Origin: Chrysaora quinquecirrha
Lineage: Eukaryota; Cnidaria; Scyphozoa; Semaeostomeae; Pelagiidae
DNA length: 64,000 nt
Direction: 5' to 3'
Assembly: GCA_014526335.1 (NCBI GenBank)
Contig: JACTAT010000057.1
Coordinates: 570,684 to 634,683, forward strand
Positions within the stretch are counted from its first letter, which is position 1; each line of letters begins with the position of its first letter. The notes under the pieces were generated by a model, which was given only the letters and a program-made list of their open reading frames with translations, did not search any database and was not told where the DNA came from. Position numbers and translations under genes: made by a program. Positions 33,801-45,700 of the stretch are shown here, piece by piece.

Positions 33801-36800
33801 CCTTGCAATGTCTACGAAACCTTCCAGCTCGGCCGGGAGAAGGTTTTTGAGACCTTTCAAATCTTCAAACCAAATATTTTGCAGAAGATTGTACCGAAAA
33901 TCGCCGACAACTCTACCAAAAAGAGAAAATATCTGTCGGAACAGGTGACCGAGAAATGAACCCTGAAAAATTTGTCCCTGCTAGGTTTAAACACACAAAA
34001 CATTTATACGGATCACTCAGGAAATTATAGCAAGGGTTGATTTCGAATAATTGGCAGAGGTAGATCCTTATTTCATCTAGCTAAGTGTTTTGGAATCTGT
34101 CTATATCAAAGCCAAAAGGCCGGTTCTATGTAAAGAGAAGAGTTCGTTTGCTCACTAGCACTCTTCAGTTAAGGCCGGATTACACTGGCATCTTCAGGTA
34201 AAAGTTGCTTCACGTTTTTTCTGTTATCGCAGACAACGAGAAAATATGACAGTGTAAAACCCCTTACAAGTTGCTCGTAGTTGCTTACAGATGAGGCTTT
34301 GGAGAGGTTTTTAATCCGCTTTAATTGACCATCACAGAGTTTTCATTTGATCGCTGATCAAATTGTTCCTCTTGAATTCTTTATCCTTCAAGCAACTACG
34401 AGCAACTTGTAAGGGGTTTTACACTGTCAAATTCTCTCGTTGTCTGCGATCACAGAACAAATGTGAAGCAACTTTTACCTGAAGATGCTAGTGTAATCCG
34501 GCCTTTAATCATATCGATCTTCCCGCTGTATCCCGCAAGCTGATTGGTGTTTAAACAATACCAGTCTAGCTTCACTTTTCCGACCGGAGCATTTCAACCC
34601 GCATCTATGAATTCTACCTGGGGAAATTGTTTCGGTCTTTCTCTGATGTTTACACTCTAAGCAGTGTCAGACATAAAAAGCTTTTAAATATACCCCACAA
34701 TGTTTCCGCTGATTATCGCAATTATGAAACATTTATATGTAACACATAAAACATTAGTATGAACAAGTAAAACATTCACCATCCAGAGCATCTTCTAGTT
34801 TATCCTCGTTTTCATAGGCTTGTGCTCTCCGTAATCTTGCTTTGATATAATATTCATCCATTTGTAGAGCTTCAAGCAAAAAAGCACATTCATTTTCTTT
34901 TGTCTAGCATTACTATTATGAAAAGAAGGTTAAAAAACAACGTTTGAATGTAAAAATAACACAATTGAGTATCGAAGTAACATACCTGAAGTGCAATCTT
35001 TAATTGCTGAAAGATTCTCTTTCTAAAATAAATTTAGCGGATTAAAATTGGTTCAAAGATGTCTCTTCAGTACTCTTGTTTGAAACGGTAAAAAAGCAAA
35101 GTTGTCGTCTTATAGAGCTATTCAAAAAACCGAAAACGGAATGGTTAAAGAAGGTGTGTGGGTCCAAGGGGGGGGGTGTAGTGTCCCATCACACAAAATC
35201 AAAAAATTCATTTGAATAATGAAGGACTTTTTGCTATCTAAGGGATTTCTCTTGTTTGGCAAAAATGAGCCATTTACTTGGCAAGATTATGGGCGTGTTC
35301 TTCTGAGGACCTTCCGAATTTCAAAACAGGATGCTTCCAAAAGCAGAAGCCATAATTTTCAAGAGACACGAATTCTGGAAATCTGAAAACGTTTGCACCA
35401 AAATTCTTACTTGCCTTGTCCCCAGACCCATTCATCGAGTGTATCCTGGCAACTGGTAAAATGGAAGTCTCCTTCGAACTTCAAACCGAAAATCTCTCGA
35501 AAGTCTAGGAAACCTTCTGCTTTTGGTAGTAGAAGGCTTGGAGAGCTCCAAAACTTGCCGTTTTCAGAAGAATGGCTTCGAAAAACACGCATTCTGAAAA
35601 AAGAAGGCTACCGAAAAAAGAACTTTTTCAGTAGAACACACCCTATAATTACTTTTAAGAATCAAGATTCCAACAGATGGTGTGATTTTTCAGCAAATTG
35701 CTTCATGGGTGCTTAGTAAGGGGGCTAAATAACTGCTCTCGATGCTCCTCTATCCACACCACTGCTTTATACCCAACACAATGTAGTGAAAATAAGCTAG
35801 CAACTGACTCACCATTTTTACATAACAGGCTGCTCTATTTGCAAATAAAACTGCTTGGTCTTTTGATGCACATTTTGGACACATTTCTAAAGCTTCGGTA
35901 TATATCTCAATTGCCTTATCATATTCTAAAGAAAGAAAAAAGCACATATGTCAAAAGAAAACAAGGACAGCCAGATATTCACCTCATAAGGGAAGTGATT
36001 TACTCTTCAGCAAAGGCAACCCTAGAACACCAAAAAGTTCTGCAAATTTCCGAATATGAGCTCCCAAATTTCAAATGTCATGTTTATAAGTGCTCCCAAA
36101 TACAAGCCCCCAGATATCATCCCATATGTTCATGTATTTTTTAAAGCTCAGGGCTTATATTCAGAATATGACTCTACCATATACTATAACATAACTATAA
36201 CAAAGCAACGTCATAATAAAGGAATTGAATGATATCTATATGCAAAGATCAGTTAAATTCTCTTACCTTGCTCTATGAAAAAGGAGTTGCCTTTTTTCTT
36301 CAAATCTTGAGCTTTCTCAATACATTCCTTGATGAAAAAAGTGAATGTTTTATAAACAGTTTTAATTAAGGCTATCTTTAAAACATGGAATGTGGAATAC
36401 TGAAATTCTGGAATACTGGAATGTTGTAATATTGGAAAATTGGAATGCTGGAATACTGGAATGTTGAAATGCTGGAATGATGGAATACTGGTATGCTGGA
36501 ATTCTGGAATACTGGAACGTTGGAAGGTTGGAATGCAGGGATGTTGGAAAACTGGAATGTTGGAATGGAGGAATATTGAAATGTTGGAATATTAGAATGT
36601 TGGAATGCTGGAATTTTTGAATGTTGGAGTACTGGAATGTTGGAATGCTGGAATGGAGGAATGCTGGAAAACTGGAATGTTGGAATGCTGGAATGTTGGA
36701 ATACAGGAATGTTGAAATGCTAGAATGTTGGAATGCTGGAATGTTTGAATACAGGAATGTTGAAATGCTGGAATACTGGAATGTTGGAATGTTAAAATAC

Positions 36801-38164
36801 AGGAATGTTGAAATGCTGTAATACTGGAATGTTGGAATGTTGGAATACAGGAATGTTGAAATGCTGGAATACTGGAATGTTGGAATGTTGGAATACAGGA
36901 ATGTTGAAATGCTGGGATACTGGAATGTTGGAATGCTGGAATACAGGAATGTTGGAATGCTGGAATACAGGAATGTTGGAATGCTGGAATACTGGAATGT
37001 TGGAATGGAGGTTGTTAGAATACTTGAATGTTTGAATCCTGGAAAGTTGGATTGTTAAAATGCTTGAATACTGGAATGGAGGAGTGTTGAAACCTTGGAG
37101 TACTGGGATGCTGGGATGTTGGAATGCTGGAATACTGGAATGTCTTGTCCAAAACTTGATATCTTGTTGTTTTGAAAAAATTTCAATCATGCCAGTCTTT
37201 CATGAAAAAGGTCTATATCCTACCCTAAATCTAAACCCTAAACTTAACCCTTGCTCTAGATCGTAACCGTAATCCCATCTAAATTTGTGGCAGGTTTTTA
37301 CAAGATTTTAGTTGCACTAGGATAAAATTTCAAGCACCCTTGTTTCAGCCAAGTGCATATTCAAAATATCAGAAAAACAATGTCAAGTGCTCTTCCATTA
37401 TAACTTTCATCATAAATGATGCTTTTTCATTGGCTTCAATCATTTCCACTAAGATAACAATTCCACTGTTCAAGTGCACTTTCTACAAATTTTTGAGGAA
37501 ACACTTCTTAATCATGTGTGAATTTTGCCTAGCTCAAATTACACATTGGAAGGGCCAGTGCCAGATTGGACCCTAATGACATGCCTACTGCAAAATTCGG
37601 TGTGAAAGGAGTCTGTTAAACTACATCCTAGAAACAAAAACCACACAAACATACACAAGTAAGCCAATGTATATGAGGGAGATCTCTTGGCGTGGAGTTA
37701 GAAACTTTATTGACATACTAGTATGGATCTTCCAGAAAAACAATAGCCTACCTATTGCATTATCATATAATATGCAATAGATTTATTGTTTCTTTGGTTT
37801 ATCCAATGTCAGATGTGATTGATTGATGCATTTTGTGGAGTGTGGAATGTGCACGCGCGAGATAAACAATAGAACAGTAGAAAAGAACAATGGAAATGCT
37901 CTTCTGCATGCATGAAGCGTGAACAAAATCTTCATTTCTTACTTGCTTCACTTCTTCCGAAAGTATTTCTTCTACAATGTCTGCTTCCTTTGAATTCAAA
38001 TCATCTTCATTTTCAGTGCAAGTGACGTCATCAGTTTCATTTCCCATTTCAGTATTTCTTTCTGGGTGAATTTGTTGTTTACAGTCATCTGATTCAGACC
38101 TATTATGAGATGAACCAGAACATTCACTGAGGTTATTACCAGAAAAACACGCGTCTTTGTCCAT
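30852..38164 (-). CDS. TTC1: TTC1, tetratricopeptide repeat protein 1, complete, 250 aa
   Basis: Exons in transcript order: 38164-37943, 36327-36267, 35925-35813, 35022-34986, 34869-34780, 33393-33335, 31247-31193, 30967-30852. The total is 753 nt, all phases fit, and it ends in TAG. Exon 1 is an acidic, disordered leader (MDKDACFSGNN...), as in other TTC1 proteins. TPR blocks follow: AQDLKKKGNSFFIEQGEYDK, IEIYTEALEMCPKC with VLFANRAACYVKM, then LSAIKDCTSALQMDEYYIKA with LRRAQAYE. The TTC1-specific tail is clear (RLPDQIKERNEKLKNEMLGK, then LKDLGNMVLKPFGLSTDNF). TTC1 proteins are cytosolic TPR adaptors reported to bind Hsp90-type chaperones and G-alpha subunits. At 250 aa it is slightly shorter than the human protein, mostly in the leader. 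Introns carry a GGAAT-type minisatellite (intron 1) and two long foldback elements (introns 5 and 6). Confidence 0.94.
32218..32585. mobile_element. Foldback element, CCCGGGG ends, ACCCAT/GGGTACGG words
   Basis: CCCCGGGGAGGGAGGTAC at the left and ACCCCTCCCCGGG at the right. Related in design to 12546-12957. TTC1 3' side, intron 6. Confidence 0.6.
32640..33101. mobile_element. Long perfect-type foldback in TTC1 intron 6
   Basis: Two arms of about 210 bp, starting AAACGAAATTTTAATTGTA and including AACGTATCGGGCTGTGCCCT, are inverted around a short spacer near 32865. The arms differ at only a few positions. No ORF. Confidence 0.88.
34170..34506. mobile_element. Foldback MITE in TTC1 intron 5
   Basis: AAGGCCGGATTACACTGGCA at the left, TGCTAGTGTAATCCGGCCTT at the right; roughly 110-bp arms including CAAGTTGCTCGTAGTTGCTT. 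Confidence 0.85.
36390..37145. repeat. 8-bp GGAAT-type minisatellite in TTC1 intron 1
   Basis: About 90 units of TGGAATGT, TGGAATGC and TGGAATAC in mixed order. It starts about 60 bp upstream (transcript sense) of exon 2. Open frames in it are repeat artefacts. Confidence 0.9.
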
Positions 38165-38789
38165 TTTTAACTGCAGAGGGCTGTAGGTGGGCTTCTAGTA
38201 GCTAGTTTAGCCAGATTGTAGATATAGGCCTATCTCGCCAAACAGCAAAGTTGATTTTCAGTGAGAAATGTGACATTCATTCATACAGTAACTTGAAAAA
38301 AGTCTTGATTATAACTTCATTTATTACTTCATGAGCCAGATAAAACAGATATTCCAATGATTCAACGTATGTGATTGAAAAGAGCAGCGAACTAAAGCAG
38401 CTTACCCAACGGGCCTAAAAATGAAATAATGATTGTAGACCGAGTTACTCATATGGATGTTGTTGTTGTCAGAAGGTTGTGCGCATTTTGCGTTCTTCGG
38501 GACCTTTTTCTGTATCTTATTTTTTCTGCCGTTTTCGAGAAATCAAAACCCCGTTCTTTTGCACAGCTGTCCGGAAAATGGAGACTTTTTGGAGAACCCA
38601 ACTCTCCGAGGAAAAAGTATATACAGCCATGAATGCTTTCAAGTAAAAGCCATGTCGGCGAATGGCAAAATGGCTCTTTTAGGTTCAGATGTGGAAATTA
38701 AATAGGTTGTGTAACCGTTGCCTATCCAACCGCTTTCACATGACACCTTCCTGTTCTCATTTAAAAACGATAAGAAAAGATAGAAGACC

Positions 38790-39245
38790 CAAGACATGTG
38801 CAGGTGCTGAAACGTGGCTGTACCTGTGTTGAGAAAGTGTTGCGATGTTTCTTTTCCATTTAGCAATACGTGGCGGGGCCAGTGCTGAGACACGGCTGTA
38901 CCGGTGCTGAGACAGTGGTTGCTATAAAATTGCTTCATATCTCTCGCATTTGATTGGCTTGTTACAGTCATGTGCTCAATGAGAACAAAGGCAAGTGCCA
39001 CAGAAACGTCGCCGACAGCTGTGCCACATGTTTCCATTTAAATCTTCTCGGATTTTCTAGCACCAGAAGCGTCGTAAGGGCTGGGAAAGTTGAACCAAAT
39101 TCAAGTTTTTATGTCGGTACTACCGCGGTAGAGCAACTGTCCAGCCATGGTAGAGCCACCGTAAAGAAGTGTTTCTATTAGAACAAAAAACGTCCTAGCA
39201 CTGTCTCAGCACTGGCAAAGCCACTTTTGGCTATATGGAAACCGG
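38790..39245. mobile_element. CAGTGCTGAGACA-word foldback, related to 54312-54752
   Basis: Shares GTTGCGATG, AGCAATACGTGGCG, TTACAGTCATGTGCTCAATG and the end CTGGCAAAGCCACTTTTGGC. It fills most of the space between TTC1 and ZCCHC4. Confidence 0.75.
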
Positions 39246-39702
39246 GCTGTATTGATCAATTCCTCTGCGAGCATTGCGAAGGTTTACCTGTTCAAGGCAC
39301 AGTATTGCAGAAGAAACTTAAAGAAAGCCTACTAATGAAAATAAACTTGAAAAGAAGAAACTCACTGATTTCAAGACTTGTAGCATTTTCTTCCAGAATC
39401 TTTGGGACAATCAAAGTCTGATTGAGATCTCCACTATAGGCAATGAAATCTTCGGTTTTCTTCCACCATTGAATTCATAGACGGCTTACCTTTGTTTACT
39501 AGAGACAGTTATTCTTCTGTGTTGATTCACGTTTTCCTTGAACTGCTCCGTTACGGCATCAATATTTCTAGCAGTAATATGTGAGCTTTTCTTTGCAGCC
39601 GGTTCTTTCAGGCTGTAATAACAAATTCTTTTCCTTGCTTGCCCTGAGCCTTTCTTGGGCTTGCAGTCGGCCAATTCGAGGCCGATTCGGAGGTATTGCG
39701 GG

Positions 39703-42700
39703 CTAAAACTTCTGCAGACGCGTGGAAAAAAGGGAAACGCCAGAATAAAAAAAGGCGATTAACTAGATAGCAAAGGGTATTAGCAGTATAGCGAAAATGT
39801 TGATAAATTCAAAATTTAAATCAAAGTTTCAGTACTCAATATTCAGTGAACTCAGCTTTTCGTTCCAATTTTTCTTACTTTGCCTTGTAGTCCTTTTTCC
39901 TTTCTCGGTTTTTTAGCCTGTTTGGTGTCTTTGCTTGCAATAGATCTAGGAGAACAAAACAAACAAACATACTGTATTTTATCATAAAATTTCACAAGGC
40001 ACCTCTAAAGATTTTCACAGAGAAAATTTCATTGCATACACGCTTTTTTATAAGGAACACCTTTATAAGGAACTCGAGGCTGAAAATTCCCAGCAAATTA
40101 AGGAACTTTAAGGAAATGCCGAGGGTCGGATGAAAAACTAAGAATAATTTTTTTCAAGAAAAAAGAGGATTTGTGCAAAAGAATTAGCAGAATAACAATG
40201 TATTTCCCATCGTTCTTCCAAAAAAGACTCCATTTATATCTAAAGTTAGAAAATGAAGCAAGTTTATATGAATTTGCTGTAAAAATTAGTATTCAAACAT
40301 ATCTCACGAAAAGGAAAAGCCGGTCATGGGTGATTTTTCCGCGCGCAGCGGAGCGGCTATTGTTTTTGAAACAATGCCACAAAATGCCACATAACGCCAT
40401 AAGTTGCTTGCAAAATAAACGCCTCCCTCTTTTAAAGGCCCCCTAAGATAAACGCCTCCTTAAAGGTTTGACAATTCAATAAACGCCCTAGGCATTTAAT
40501 CGAAATGTCACAAAAGTAGCTATAGTTATATAAAAAACTGTATTGATTCAAATACCTCTTCAGCTTTATTCTATTAGGGCAATCTCTTCGCTTGTGACCA
40601 ATTTCACCACAAATATGACATGTTAAAGAGTCTTGAGCTTTCCTGAAATGTGAAGGACAGAGAAATGATGAATAACGACGACGAGAAAACAAAAAACGCG
40701 TAGTTTATGAGCCGGTAGGCACAAAGAAACAAGAATAAGGGTTTGAAAAGGGTCTTTCAAAATTCACTATTTTTGGTACAGAGAAATGTGGCAAAATTCT
40801 TTTCACAGAATGAAATTGTCCTCGTTTGACATTCCCGTGCAGGTAAGATTAGTTGTAGACAACCAGCTGGATGTTAAGCTTGGGTTTTATCCCTAATATT
40901 GGTGCCCAATGACAACCGTCCGTTAAAATACACGTAGAATGAGGCTCTACACTCAAATTCTTGTCCGTAGTTTCTTAGAAAAAAGAGAAAGGGCTTAGAT
41001 ACAGAATTATGTTGGGAGGCGTCAAAATTTTCCCTTAGTGCTGAACTTGCACTTCGCGACACTCAGATTCACCTCAATCAAATATTTCAATCCTTCAATT
41101 TGATGCCCGAAATGACCACCACAGGGAGCATGAAATAAGAAGAGGGTTAAATTTCTAATATGTTAGCCCTCTCGACCCCCTCTATCTCTCTTTAAAAAAG
41201 GGTGTATAACAATATTCGATAAACTCGGTTTGCTTCTGTTGACTTGTGTACTTACATTCCACACTGGTGTACTTTTTCTTCACATTTATTGCAAACTTGA
41301 CAGTGTACGCGACCTGAAAAATATATTTTTTAAAACAATAATCCCTAAAATTGACAAAGTTGTAATTGTGTTCTAGCGCCAATCAGTAGGATCTCAGAGG
41401 TAGATGAACTAACGAGATCCGAACCCTGGCTATGACAATTCCATGGCTGGGACTCGAGCCCCGACTTCACCGAGCTCCTGACACCATGAACTTACTGGAT
41501 TGGACGACAACATCACAGCATATTCTCCCCTTAATAATTACACTTAAGAATAATCGTGGAAACATAGTCATGGTGGAAACAAGCGGTACCCTCCGTTCAA
41601 AGAGCAGGGTACCGCTTGTTTCCAGTGTGAAATCTGACATCTGAAGGGGGTACCCTCCGTACCCCCCTTAGATGTCAGATTTCATAATAAGCACCTCCAT
41701 TGAATGAGCATCCCTCCTAAAAGGTCATGATTCAAATAAGCCCCCTATTTAAATTCATACGGTATCTGTAATAGCATTTGTATCTTACCCGGCTTAACAC
41801 ATTTTCCACATTGATCACAATGTACATACGTCCTGCCGTCCTAAAAATAATCAGAGACATAAATGGCAAACGATTAGCTCCCTTTCATATAAGATCAAGT
41901 ACTCTAAACCTGACTTTGTCCCGCTTATTTCAGCCTCTCGCTTATTAGATTTTAGTTATAAGCTTCAGAGCCGCTGTTTGACTACTGTGAAGGAGTAACG
42001 TAATACTTGCTATTGTTGGATTGTAACTAAGAATAAGACTGCGAAAGGGAAGCGTTGGAGTTTGAAATGTGCAACGGACATGACGTCCTTGAATTCATAT
42101 TTGAAGAATTGTTCTTGGAAAATATCGTTTGAAAACGATAGAAACAATTATCGGAGGAATCCCACTTCAGGAGACTCTCGGGGGGGATTTTAGCCTACTT
42201 TTGGGCGGGGACGTGCCATTTCAGTCCAAACTTTCGACCCATAATTCCACTAACATCTGAAAAAGTGTGACCCATAATTCCGCAAACCTGATAGAAATTG
42301 TGACCCATAATTCCGCAAACATGATGATGTTTTGCCCAATATTCCCAGATTAGTACCCATAATTCTGCATGTTGCCTCAAATGGTACCCATAATTCCGCA
42401 CATACTTCTAAAAACGATATCGATAATACCCCCCCACCCCCCGAGAGGAGACTACAGCCAAAGAGATGGTGTTGGGGATATGGTTGGAGTTCTACCATAG
42501 GAGAGAGCGCTGAGATTTCAGGGCTCAGAATGTATCAATACAGTCAGAATTTCGAATAGAGGCACAGCTACTCAAATTCAAAACTGAACATGCAACAAAA
42601 ACGTAAATTTGTTGCATTCTGTATTTTATCGAACGTTTAAGAATTGTACCTTTGATGGGCAATTGTTGCATTTTTCGCAATGTTTATTTTCCTCTGCAAC

Positions 42701-45700
42701 ATATCGACAACAATCTTTGCAAAGCCTGAAAATAAAGAAATATCAGTTTATTCAAGGGGAGGTTTTAATCAAGGGAGGGGACAATTTGAAAGTTCAATAG
42801 TTCCAGTGTGTTTTCGACAGAATAGCAAAAGAGAAACATAGGGGCCCTATGGGCATGTTCGAAGAACGACTCTGGTTGAATATAGCTATTTCGGTCAAAT
42901 GATGAAAGATGTTTATCGGTATGCACAACGATGATGATAATGATTATGATGATAATGGTGGTTGTTATGATGATGATGTTGATGAACACGATGATCATGA
43001 TGCTGGTTGGTAGGGGTGATTGTGGTTGCATGGTGGGTATGGTGGTGGTGGTAGAGGTGGTTGTGGTGCTGAAGGGGTGGTTGTGGTGGTTGTGATAGGG
43101 GTGATCGTGGTGATGGTTGTAGGGGTGGTTGTGGTGGTGGTGATAGGGGTGGTCGAGGTGATGGTTGTAGGGGTGGTTGTGGTGGTGGTGATAGAGGTGG
43201 TCGAGGTGATGGTTGTAGGGCTGGGTGCGGTTGTGGTGATAGGGGTGATTGTGGTGGTGGTGCCGTTCCCTTAGATGTTGCACACCGTCAATGATGGTGA
43301 TGGTAATCATGATGATGATTATTATTATTATTATCATTATTATTACGACGATTTTCATCGTGAGGATAATAATAACGACGATTTGTTTTGAAAAAGGTAA
43401 TTTACCTATGTTCTATAAACAAAATCATCTGCTTGCCAACAGCCAATGGCTGATTATCAGTTGAATTGATAGTAAAACCTGTCAGCACTAGCTTTTTCTG
43501 TGTTCAGATGATGCATTATAGACAAATAACAGATTGACAAGGTATTTTAAAAAATACCCTTGGGGGCTTACTCGAGGGAGGATCTTAGTTGCAAAATTGA
43601 ATCCTTAGGCGGGGGCTTACTTTAGGGAGGCTTATTCGGAGTTGGTGGCTTATTCCACGATTTTTGCGGTATGTCATTGCTTGTAATAAAGCCCTTTTTT
43701 AAACGCCCCTTCAAATACTTGAATTACGTTATGCATCATTTTAGACATGATAGTCACCACTTATCATGACAAGTTTTTTTCGAGAGATCTGTCTCCCATC
43801 ATCGGGCAATGAGAAATGTGGTTTCTTTCTTATTTATTGCATAGGTCGAATAGGAAAGAAACACATTTCTCATTGCCCGATGATAGGAGACGGATCTCTC
43901 CCGAAACGTTGCCCTACTAAATATCAAAAGGCTTGTCATGATAAGTGGTGACTATCATGTCTAACACGGTGTCAGAAACAGCCTTGATAAGTCCGAATAT
44001 ATTTACTCTACGTTATGCATGCTCCCTCTTGCAAAGGCCTCCTTTGTTATACACTCCTCTCCTCTTACAAGGAGGTGTTTATTTGAACCAGACGCCGTTT
44101 TCAAGATTATTATAGAAATTTAGAAAACAGGCTTCCGCGTTCTACTTTACCTTTCCAGATATGCCATCGTCAAACTCACATTAACTATAGGAACTGCTTA
44201 ACTAAAACTCCTGATACAAGAACGTTAGCTCGAAAATAAACACTTCCCTCATTTAAACGCCACCATATACGCCCCCGTTTTAGTTTCAAAGTTCAATAAA
44301 CGCCCCGGTCGTTTAATCGAAGAAAAATGGCACTCTTAGGGGTCTAGGGAACGAGCATTTCTGGCATTCTTTAAGCTTTTGATATTGACTTTTATTATCT
44401 GTAAAAACATTTTCGTCAGTGCATCCGAGAAATAGCCTGGATTAGGTACTGAGTGTTTGAAAAATTCGGGATTGTCAGTCGTGAGAAATGAAACGAGAGT
44501 CTTATTAGGCCCTGGCCAAACGATCAAACATTGTTTGCCAACATCTGAAATCTGTTTGTCAAGCAAAAAATGTTTCCAAATTTGGCCACGTCGCAAAACA
44601 TTGGTCGTCAAACATTTTCCGCTTATGACGAGCAGAAAATGTTTTAGAAGTTTTCAAAAACATTGCTAAACGATTCTGATTGTCAAGCGTTGTTTTGCAA
44701 CATGGAACGTTGCTTGAAAAGCAATTTTGAAGCATTGGTTGCACAGCAATAACAGTGAGACATTGCTCGCAAAGCAAATCTTAAAGGTTTGACCAACAAC
44801 GATTGATTGTTTGGCCTGGGCCTAAAAATATTCAAAGAAACAAGTAGCGTCAGCTACAGGGGATCTAAAGCAAAACTTCACTGACCTGTATCCTTCATCT
44901 TTTGGTAAAACAAATTTATCACCGGGAATGTTTGTAAATATCCTTATTGGTGATCCCCTCTGGTTTTTCTTTGATCTTTCTTTGTAAGTTGGGTGATTTT
45001 TATAGCAAATCTACAAGATATAAAGCAAAAAATAAACCAATCAAGATTCATGTAGCACAGCACATTGGAGTTTTATATAAGCAAAGAGTTAAATCAACAA
45101 ATTAACAACGATGAAGGATAAAAAGTGACACCAAATTCGACGAAATAGAATAAGCGCCCCGGGTGTTCAACCGAAGTACTGAGGTATCTGACTGTACATG
45201 ATTTTTGTTTTATAATACAGTTTTTTCTTCGGTCAGCATTGAAAATTCCTTAGATATTTCAGGTAGCAAAACTTTCTTGTGACTTTCTTAGCAAAAATTT
45301 GGGAACGAGTATTTCTGCCATGCACCGTTAAAGTCACTGTAAAAATTGCACAAATACCACGTTAAAAATAACCATAAGACTCGTTTAATACCAAGATGAA
45401 CAACTGATGAAGAGCAAAAATTACATACAGAACATTAAGAATAAAAATATAAAACAGAACTTTCTTTAGTTTCAAGAATCCAGTATTGAACTTTCTAAAA
45501 GTTTTAAGAAACCGAGCACTACTTTCTTAAAAACCATTTTCTTATAAAAAAACATGTAATATCTAGTGAATACCTTGTAATCCATAATTTTCAACATGGG
45601 GAACGATTCTTTCACATGCGCCTCCAGGAAATACGGAAAAATCATCAGAATAGCTAATTCATCTGTACACCTTTCTGTTCCTTTCTCTATAAAAGCAAAC

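Noticed and set aside
36621..37190. Repetitive proteins built on MLEYWNVG or NIPVFQH
   Set aside because: All frames of the 8-bp minisatellite are open on both strands; there is no splice or start context.
43020..43358. Gly/Val-rich and His/Asn/Pro-rich frames
   Set aside because: They are products of the 48-bp GT-rich minisatellite and flanking microsatellite.
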